NCBI GenBank assembly: GCA_026225275.1
Contig: JAMFSL010000006.1
Span: 1-64,000, forward strand
Length of the DNA stretch: 64,000 bases
Reading direction: 5' to 3'
DNA from: Puia dinghuensis
GTDB lineage: Bacteria > Bacteroidota > Bacteroidia > Chitinophagales > Chitinophagaceae
Position 1 is the stretch's first letter. The number at the start of each line of letters is the position of its first letter. Positions 57,010 through 64,000 of the stretch are shown piece after piece. The position numbers were made by a program, and so were the translations under genes. The notes beneath the pieces were generated by a model that saw only the letters and a program-made list of their open reading frames with translations, made no database searches and was not told the origin of the DNA.

Positions 57010-59850
57010 ATGCTTTTGAGAAAAAAGACGATCCTCATTTTTTTTATCTGTCTCTGTCTCGGTTCTCTTTCCTACGCCGGCACTATCAAGGGAAAGATCC
57101 GCGACGCCGCAACTGGCGAACCCATGACCGGTGCTACCGTCACCCTCGCACACACCCACTACACTACCACCGTCCAACTCGACGGCACCTTTACCTTCCG
57201 CCATATCCCGGCTGGTAAGTACCAGGTCGTCGCCAGCACCGTTGGCTATGAACAACCTGCAGAAGTCGATGTCGAACTTACTTCCGACAACGACGTCAAA
57301 GAAGTGGGTTTCGCCATGCGGGTGAACGCCAGGTTCCTCGAGAACGCTTTCGTTACGGTCGGCGCTGACGGGAAAACCGACAGAGGAGCACTCCGACTCG
57401 AACAACGCGCCGATATGGTCCAGAACGTCATGTCTGCCCGCACCATCGAGCTATCACCCGATATCACCGTCGCCAACGCTATCCAACGCGTCAGCGGCGT
57501 CACCATCCAACGCGATAATACAGGCGAAGGCCGCTATGCCATCATCCGCGGTATGGACCAACGCTATAACAGCACGCTGGTCAATGGTATCAAGATCCCC
57601 AGCCCTGATGATAAATACCGGTTCGTTCCGATGGATATATTCCCCTCCGAAATGCTCGACAGGCTGGAAGTCATCAAAGCCCTCACCCCCGAAATGGAAG
57701 GTGATGCTATCGGCGGCACCATGAACCTCATCATGAAAAGCGCCCCCGATAAATTCCTGCTTTCTGCCAATGCTTCAGGCGGCTATTCCACGATCTTCAA
57801 CACCCGGCCTTTTACCGCCTTCCTCCACAGCGGGATCAATAAAAAGTCTCCTGCCGAACTCAATGGCAATAGTTACGCAGCCACACCAGCCAACTTTTCT
57901 CTCGGCAACCTGCAGTATTACAATAAATCCAATCCCATCAACAGTACGATGGGACTGACTATCGGCGACCGCTTCGCTGGTGGCAAACTCGGCATCATCG
58001 TCTCGGCCAGCTATCAGAACCTCTACAAAGGCACTATCTCGGACCGCCTGGTACCGGACGCACAGCCCCTGCCCAGCCCATCGGCCAATACGCTGAACCC
58101 CTCGGATTCCTACATCAGGCAATTCAATACCCAGACGAATAGGCTCGGCTTGCAGAACAAAATCGATTATATCTTTAATGCGCGCAATAAGATATCCCTC
58201 TTTAACCTGTATCTCCATCAAAACGTATTCGAAACGAGGTTTACCCCGGATAGCGCCACAGCCGGCCTAAACTCCACCGCCACGCAGACAAACGTCAACC
58301 CAGAATACCGCAGCACCTGGCAGATCCAGAACATCTACAACGCCACCCTGCAAGGCGATCACATCCTCAGCAGCAGAGTCAATGTTAACTGGAGCGGAGT
58401 ATACTCTATCGCTAAACAAGAAATGCCCGACCAGGCTACCTATAACTGGAACGAACAGGTCAACTATGGTAGCGGCGGCAAAATAGACAGCATCTCCAAC
58501 ACGATCCCCGTCGGTACCCAGAATGTCCTCACCCAAAGATGGCAGCATAATACCGATCAGGATTGGGCCGGTTATGGCAACCTGACCTACAAACCCAATC
58601 TCTTCCAGCGGGTAGTCGAATTCAAAACCGGCGGCCTCTATCGCTACAAGACAAGGACGGATTATAACAACCAATACGATCTGCAGTCGTCGGCCCCTGC
58701 TAATACGCCCTTCACGACCATCAATGCCGTTCCGCTGTATTTTCAGGCCACTGGTCAGAATGAAGGTCTCAACACTGCTGACAATGCCAATACCTATACT
58801 GCGCACGAGCAGATCATCGCAGGCTATCTCCAGGCTAAATTCAACCTGCTGCAACCGTTGCAGGTGGTCGGCGGCGTTCGCGTAGAAAATACCCAGGATG
58901 CCTACAATACCGCTCTCCCGCCAACTTCTACCGTCGGCGCTTACGGCACCATCCATTACACAGACGTATTGCCCAGCGTCCATTTCAAATACACGCTGAC
59001 CCCTGATCAAAGCATCCGCCTGTCTTATTTCAAATCCATCAGCCGTCCGGGATTCGGTGACCTGGTGCCCATCACAGACAATTCCAATAACGAATTCACC
59101 TTCCTCGGTAACCCCTACCTCAAACATGTCCGTGCCGACAACCTCGACCTTCGCTACGAATGGTTCCCCGGTCTGCTCGATCAGATCCTGGTAGGTGCAT
59201 TCTACAAGAAACTGGAAGACCCCATCGAATACTTCGTCACCAACCTGAACGGTCCCAGTTCTTTATATCTTAAGCCCCAGAATACCAATGAGGCAACCAA
59301 TTACGGTGCAGAGGCTGTCGTAACCAAATATTTCGGCATGTTCGGTGTTTCCGCAAATTACACCTACACTCATTCCCGCATCACCACGACAAAACTGTTG
59401 TACACTTATGTCGCCGGGGTCGGAAATCAGACCGAGACCGTCAACCAGACACGCCCGCTGCAAGGCCAGGCCAACAACATCGGCAATGTCTCTCTGCTGT
59501 TCAAAGACCAGAAGATTGGCCTCGATGTACAACTGGCCCTGTCTTACACCGGCGACCGGATAGCTCAGGTTTCTCCCTATGCCAACCTGGACATCTGGCA
59601 GAAACCCTTCACCCAGCTCGACCTCTCGCTGGAAAAGCGTATTACTCACCATTTCACCTTCTTCGGCAAGCTCAACAACCTGACCAACGCACCGAATAAG
59701 GAATACGTCAAATTCCCCTATCAGTCGGTCAACGCACACCTACCGCCAGGATATACTATTCCTTTCCAGGATGCAGGCAGCAACTATACCATTGCGGAGA
59801 AAGACATCTATCACCTCAGTTACCTGGCCGGTATCCGGTATAAATTTTAA
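57010..59850 (+). CDS. TonB-dependent receptor with N-terminal carboxypeptidase-like domain
   Basis: TIKGKIRDAATGEPMTGATVTL, ANAIQRVSGVTIQRDNTGEGRYAIIRGMDQRYNSTLVNGIKIPSPD, C-terminal LSYLAGIRYKF. Confidence 0.95.
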   Translation: MLLRKKTILIFFICLCLGSLSYAGTIKGKIRDAATGEPMTGATVTLAHTHYTTTVQLDGTFTFRHIPAGKYQVVASTVGYEQPAEVDVELTSDNDVKEVGFAMRVNARFLENAFVTVGADGKTDRGALRLEQRADMVQNVMSARTIELSPDITVANAIQRVSGVTIQRDNTGEGRYAIIRGMDQRYNSTLVNGIKIPSPDDKYRFVPMDIFPSEMLDRLEVIKALTPEMEGDAIGGTMNLIMKSAPDKFLLSANASGGYSTIFNTRPFTAFLHSGINKKSPAELNGNSYAATPANFSLGNLQYYNKSNPINSTMGLTIGDRFAGGKLGIIVSASYQNLYKGTISDRLVPDAQPLPSPSANTLNPSDSYIRQFNTQTNRLGLQNKIDYIFNARNKISLFNLYLHQNVFETRFTPDSATAGLNSTATQTNVNPEYRSTWQIQNIYNATLQGDHILSSRVNVNWSGVYSIAKQEMPDQATYNWNEQVNYGSGGKIDSISNTIPVGTQNVLTQRWQHNTDQDWAGYGNLTYKPNLFQRVVEFKTGGLYRYKTRTDYNNQYDLQSSAPANTPFTTINAVPLYFQATGQNEGLNTADNANTYTAHEQIIAGYLQAKFNLLQPLQVVGGVRVENTQDAYNTALPPTSTVGAYGTIHYTDVLPSVHFKYTLTPDQSIRLSYFKSISRPGFGDLVPITDNSNNEFTFLGNPYLKHVRADNLDLRYEWFPGLLDQILVGAFYKKLEDPIEYFVTNLNGPSSLYLKPQNTNEATNYGAEAVVTKYFGMFGVSANYTYTHSRITTTKLLYTYVAGVGNQTETVNQTRPLQGQANNIGNVSLLFKDQKIGLDVQLALSYTGDRIAQVSPYANLDIWQKPFTQLDLSLEKRITHHFTFFGKLNNLTNAPNKEYVKFPYQSVNAHLPPGYTIPFQDAGSNYTIAEKDIYHLSYLAGIRYKF

Positions 59851-59877
59851 TTACAGCATCAGTAATCTATCAACTAT

Positions 59878-61299
59878 ATGATCATGAAGAAATTAATCAT
59901 CCCTTTTCTCATCCTGTTTGGCTTTGGCAGCTGTTTCTTATCCGGTTGCACCAAATGGGCCGATGATAAAACAAATATCTATACTTATAAGGCCCCCCCG
60001 CCGCCGGGTGGCGCGATCAGCGACTCTACCCCGCTTTGCGGCTCTATCAAAGGCGTCATGCTGACCGGCAAGACCTATACGCTGGGTTGTACGATCAATG
60101 TCCCTGTCGGCGATACCCTTATCCTCGAAGCAGGCGTGACAGTCAACGCCAATATCAATTCGGGCATCATCGTCCATGGGACCATGATCAGCCTTGGCAC
60201 CCAGACCCAGCCTAACTATCTCACCGTTCCCGGTGTGACGAAGAACCTGACCCCTAACCTTCCCCTGACATCGGACTCCGCCCATATCGGGCTGTGGAAG
60301 GGTATCATGTGCGATACTTCCTGCCCCATGCTGGTGCTCAAATGGACTCACCTCGATTTTGCAGGCGCTGCCTATGGCAACGTAGATGGCCCCGCTGTCG
60401 AACAATCCTCCGGCACTTCCTATAATCTCCTCTTCCAGAACCCTAACGGTTACTTTATCATGGAAGATTCCTGGACCTGGGGCGGGACGGATGACTGCAT
60501 GCGTATCTCCGATGGCAAGATCCACGTGTTCCGCAATACCTTCGAAAAACCCGGCGGTAGCGGCGGTGATTGTGTGAATAGCAAAGGCGGCACCGTGGGA
60601 ACAGTAGCTTATAACTTCTTCATTGGCACAGCCTACAACGGCCAGAAAGCATCCAACAAAGGACAGCCTGTGGGCGCCCCGGAGACGAACATCGTTATGT
60701 ATAACAGCACCTTCGTCAATGGCGGCATCCAGATCGTGGCCGGACAAAGAGCCGGCGGCATCGACTACGAACAGGGAGCCGAAGGCCAGTTCTACAATAA
60801 CGCCTTTATCAATTGCCGCGTCGGCTACCGGGTCGTCAACAATCCCGTCGCAGATACGGCCAACATGTACTATGGCAATAATTACCAATGGGCTGATTCC
60901 CTCGTGATCGCCGACCAGTTCTTTACCTTCGGCGGCGTCTGTACCAAACCTATGCCGACGGATATCCCCAATCCATCGCTCTATCTGCCGGCCAATTTCT
61001 ATTATCCGGACCCGCAGGCTAACGCTTACGACGGTACGCCTGTCGTCCAGTATGACAACCCGGAGTTCGTCAATTATCCCCTGCCGGTACCCGGTGGCCT
61101 CCCGCTGTTCTCCATTACCGCCGTCGGCTCGTATAATTTCCGGTTGCAGCCCACTTCACCTTTCATTGGCAAGGGCAATACATCGATTATTCCGCTCACC
61201 GTGGTGCCGATCGACCCGATTTATGGCGCCACTGAAGTCACACCGCCGGGAGCAGACCTTGGTTGCTACCAGTTCAACGGAACAGGTAATCAACACTGA
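59878..61299 (+). CDS. secreted lipoprotein, right-handed beta-helix-like
   Basis: Lipobox CFLSGCTKW; GDTLILEAGVTVNANINSGIIVHGTMISLGT and strand-rich NTFEKPGG...VMYNSTFVNGGIQIV...YNNAFINCRVGYRV. Confidence 0.7.
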   Translation: MIMKKLIIPFLILFGFGSCFLSGCTKWADDKTNIYTYKAPPPPGGAISDSTPLCGSIKGVMLTGKTYTLGCTINVPVGDTLILEAGVTVNANINSGIIVHGTMISLGTQTQPNYLTVPGVTKNLTPNLPLTSDSAHIGLWKGIMCDTSCPMLVLKWTHLDFAGAAYGNVDGPAVEQSSGTSYNLLFQNPNGYFIMEDSWTWGGTDDCMRISDGKIHVFRNTFEKPGGSGGDCVNSKGGTVGTVAYNFFIGTAYNGQKASNKGQPVGAPETNIVMYNSTFVNGGIQIVAGQRAGGIDYEQGAEGQFYNNAFINCRVGYRVVNNPVADTANMYYGNNYQWADSLVIADQFFTFGGVCTKPMPTDIPNPSLYLPANFYYPDPQANAYDGTPVVQYDNPEFVNYPLPVPGGLPLFSITAVGSYNFRLQPTSPFIGKGNTSIIPLTVVPIDPIYGATEVTPPGADLGCYQFNGTGNQH

Positions 61300-61330
61300 T
61301 CGGACCAGCGTTCTACTCTACTCCTCATAC

Positions 61331-61362
61331 AAAGGGGGGCTTCAAATGAAGCCCCCCTTTTT
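61331..61362. terminator. strong Rho-independent terminator (bidirectional-capable)
   Basis: Perfect 13-bp stem AAAGGGGGGCTTC-AAAT-GAAGCCCCCCTTT followed by TT, between convergent genes. Confidence 0.92.
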
Positions 61363-61380
61363 GTTTATTAAAATATACAT

Positions 61381-62745
61381 TCATCCCCTTATATGATACG
61401 CCTTCGGCTGCACAAAAGCCCTGATCCCCTGATAAGACAACGTCATCCCCAACCCCGAATGCTTGCGGCCGGACCACGGTACATTCGCACTCACCCGGTC
61501 ACAGCAATTCCAATAAACAGTCCCCGTATTCAGCTGCCGCATTACCTTTTCCGCCCGCTCATAGCTAGCCGAATACACAGCAGCCGTCAATCCATATTCA
61601 GTATCCGCCATCAGCGCCACGGCTTCGGCATCGTCTTTCACCTTCTGAATGCCCACCACCGGCCCAAAAGATTCTTCCATCATCAGCTTCATCCCATGAT
61701 GCACATCCACCAGCACGGCCGGTTCGATAAAATAACCCTTCCGGTTCACCCTTTGCCCCCCATATAAAAGCTTCGCCCCTTTCCCCACCGCATCGGCAAT
61801 CTGCCCCTCCAAAAATTCCAGCTGGCCCGGCCTGCTCAAGGGACCGATCTCTGTCCCCGCCTCCCGCGGATCCCCCACCACCATCTTCCGCAGCTGTTCG
61901 ACATAAGACTGCACAAAAGTATCGTATACGGCTTCCTGCACATAGATCCGCTCTACCGCACAACAGCTCTGTCCATTATTATACACCACACCTTCCAACG
62001 CCGCCCCCGCTACCGCGGCAATATCCTTTACATCATCCATCACGTACAAAGGATCTTTCCCGCCGAGTTCCAACTGGCAGGGCACCAGCTTCGACGCCAC
62101 TTTCTCCGCGATCAGCCGCCCCGTCCGGTAGCTGCCTGTGAAAAAATAGCCATTCAAGGGCAGTTCCAACAGCCATTCCCCCGCCTTACCCTTGCCCGTC
62201 ACTACCTGGAAGACATTCTCCGGTACCCCTGCATCATACAGCAACCTGCGAATGTGCAGCCCCGTTATTGTCGAATATTCCGAAGGTTTATAAAAGACAG
62301 CATTCCCGCCGATCAAAGCGGGTATAAATACATTGACCCCCACCAGGTAGGGATAATTCCAGGCGGATATATTCGCTATCACCCCCAGTGGTTCATAGAC
62401 AATCTTCTCCCGCGTAGCCCCTTCCGCTACCACCCACTCCTCGGCCAGCCACTGCGCCGAATGATCCAAAAAATACCGTATCCGGCTTCGCGCACCGTTC
62501 AGCTCATTATAAGCTTGCTGCAGGGGTTTGCCCGTCTCACTGGTCAATGTCTCCGCCAGCACGGTCTTCTCCCGATCCAATGCCTCGTAAAACCAGGCTA
62601 TACACGCTATCCTTTCTTCCACGGGCTTCGCCGCCCAAACCGGCTGCCCCGCCCGTAATAAAGCCAACTTTTCCCGAACCGATGCCTCCGTATCCTCCGG
62701 AACCTCTCCGATGATTTCCTCTGTAGCCGGATTGATGATCTGCAT
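61381..62745 (-). CDS. aldehyde dehydrogenase
   Basis: ISAWNYPYLVGVNVFIPALIGGNAVFYKPSEYS, LELGGKDPLYV, NNGQSCCAVERIYV, EESFGPVVGI. Confidence 0.96.
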   Translation of the reverse strand: MQIINPATEEIIGEVPEDTEASVREKLALLRAGQPVWAAKPVEERIACIAWFYEALDREKTVLAETLTSETGKPLQQAYNELNGARSRIRYFLDHSAQWLAEEWVVAEGATREKIVYEPLGVIANISAWNYPYLVGVNVFIPALIGGNAVFYKPSEYSTITGLHIRRLLYDAGVPENVFQVVTGKGKAGEWLLELPLNGYFFTGSYRTGRLIAEKVASKLVPCQLELGGKDPLYVMDDVKDIAAVAGAALEGVVYNNGQSCCAVERIYVQEAVYDTFVQSYVEQLRKMVVGDPREAGTEIGPLSRPGQLEFLEGQIADAVGKGAKLLYGGQRVNRKGYFIEPAVLVDVHHGMKLMMEESFGPVVGIQKVKDDAEAVALMADTEYGLTAAVYSASYERAEKVMRQLNTGTVYWNCCDRVSANVPWSGRKHSGLGMTLSYQGIRAFVQPKAYHIRG

Positions 62746-62749
62746 ATAT

Positions 62750-63565
62750 TTAACCTCTTTTTTTCACGATCTCCTGAATAAACCTTTCCCTGATTGCCCG
62801 ATACAACCCTGAATCCGACATCCCCTCCATGAACATCCGCTCCGGATGCCATTGCACGGCCAGCATGAACGACTTCCCCGCCGGATCCTCCCACTCTATC
62901 CCCTCGATCAATCCATCTTCGGCTCTGCAATTGACGACCAGCCCCTCACCCAATCGATCGATGGCCTGGTGATGTGCACTGTTGGATTCGGCCGTCTCCA
63001 GACCCGTCACCTCTGCCAGTAAAGTACCAGCCACCAAATGAACAGGATGCTGCTTATCCACCCCGTCCCGCTCATGTATTGCATCCCCGGCATCACTAAG
63101 ATCCTGCACCAGTGTCCCTTTCAATACAACGTTGATCAGTTGCAACCCCCGGCAGACACCCAGCACCGGCAATCCGCGCTCCCAGGCCTGCTCCAGGGCA
63201 GCCTGCTCGAACAGATCCCGCTTCTTTTCCCATCCCTGCTCCGGCGCCTTGGGATATTCCAGGCTGCCGCCATATAATACAGGGTGAATGTCAATCCCGC
63301 CCGATAACACTAACCCGTCGCAATGCTGCAATTCCTCGAAGTTATCCTCTCCCGCAGATATTCTGATCACCTCCACCGGCTCCGCAGGCTCATGCAGAGG
63401 GCGGACCACGGCACGCTTGCCTCCCATGCCGATCACCTGGCTTTCATCGACAGCAGTCTCTTGCGGCCGCGCTTCAGGAGGAAGCCCTCTCCTCCCCTGT
63501 AGCCACCGCACATAGTTCTCGTGCTTCCACTCGGTTCCCGTATAGGTAAGTCCTATCCTCATCAT
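62750..63565 (-). CDS. gamma-glutamyl-gamma-aminobutyrate hydrolase-like class I glutamine amidotransferase (peptidase C26)
   Basis: GLVLSGGIDIHPVLYG, LPVLGVCRGLQLINVVLKGTLVQDL, NSAHHQAIDRLGEGL, MLAVQWHPE. Confidence 0.93.
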   Translation of the reverse strand: MMRIGLTYTGTEWKHENYVRWLQGRRGLPPEARPQETAVDESQVIGMGGKRAVVRPLHEPAEPVEVIRISAGEDNFEELQHCDGLVLSGGIDIHPVLYGGSLEYPKAPEQGWEKKRDLFEQAALEQAWERGLPVLGVCRGLQLINVVLKGTLVQDLSDAGDAIHERDGVDKQHPVHLVAGTLLAEVTGLETAESNSAHHQAIDRLGEGLVVNCRAEDGLIEGIEWEDPAGKSFMLAVQWHPERMFMEGMSDSGLYRAIRERFIQEIVKKRG

Positions 63566-63595
63566 GTATGATTTTTACGGCTCGCTGCCGCAAGC

Positions 63596-64000
63596 CTAAA
63601 GGGCTTCTATATACAATTGTTTAAAATCTTCCCGGCTCACCGGCTTCGGATTATTCGGATGACAAAAATCGGCAACGGCAAGGTCGGCCAATGTCTCGAT
63701 ATGCTCCTGTCTGACACCCGCATCCCGCAGCCGCGTCGGCAACCCCAACTCCCCGTTCAACGCAAACAACCGCTCCACCACCGCCTCCCCGCTTTCGTCC
63801 GGAAGACCCATCGTCCGCGCGATCTGCCGGAACTTGTCTTCAAAACCGGCGATATTGAACCTCATCCCATAAGGCAGATTCACTGCATTGGCCAGCCCAT
63901 GATGGGTATCCAGTAAAGAAGACATCGGATGAGCCAGCGAATGCACAACTCCCAGTCCTTTTTGGAAGGCAACCGCACCCATCAAACTCCCGATCATCAT
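63596..64000 (-). CDS. iron-containing alcohol dehydrogenase, C-terminal part (continues past window)
   Basis: GVVHSLAHPMSSLLDTHHGLANAVNLPYGMRFN...PTRLRDAGVRQEHIETLADLAVADFCHPNNPKPVSREDFKQLY. Confidence 0.93.
   Translation of the reverse strand: MMIGSLMGAVAFQKGLGVVHSLAHPMSSLLDTHHGLANAVNLPYGMRFNIAGFEDKFRQIARTMGLPDESGEAVVERLFALNGELGLPTRLRDAGVRQEHIETLADLAVADFCHPNNPKPVSREDFKQLYIEAL

Overview
The window is chromosomal DNA from a Bacteroidota genome, with a Chitinophagaceae-like gene repertoire; this taxonomic call is inferred from gene content only. It is mostly metabolic and envelope genes. (1) A Sus-like polysaccharide utilization locus: DUF6377 regulator, GH97, SusD, SusC. (2) A DUF302/DUF3237/RMD1-family cluster. 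(3) A SNF2 helicase, an orphan acyl carrier protein, and an M13 peptidase followed by an ABC ATPase and an ABC permease fused to an M1 peptidase. (4) A xylose cluster: SSS transporter, xylA, xylB and a divergent LacI regulator with a recognisable operator. (5) A hybrid two-component sensor. (6) A tightly packed minus-strand operon of three unusual multidomain proteins: HD hydrolase fused to a Pycsar-type transmembrane effector; GAF protein fused in frame to a lipobox/beta-propeller protein; metallophosphoesterase with a kinase-like segment and a BamA-like barrel. (7) An Lrp/EamA pair, a TPR membrane protein and an XRE regulator. (8) An araB-araD-araA cluster with a Nudix/AraR-like regulator. 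(9) A TonB receptor paired with a beta-helix-like lipoprotein. (10) An ALDH / C26 amidohydrolase / Fe-ADH operon running off the right edge. The best candidate for an undescribed system is the HD-PycTM operon at 38737-47154. A dispersed intergenic repeat family (three copies, one with a 22-bp tandem array) and several palindromic operator candidates are also reported. No rRNA, tRNA, CRISPR array, transposase or phage gene was recognised. Family calls are by eye from the translations; no searches were run.
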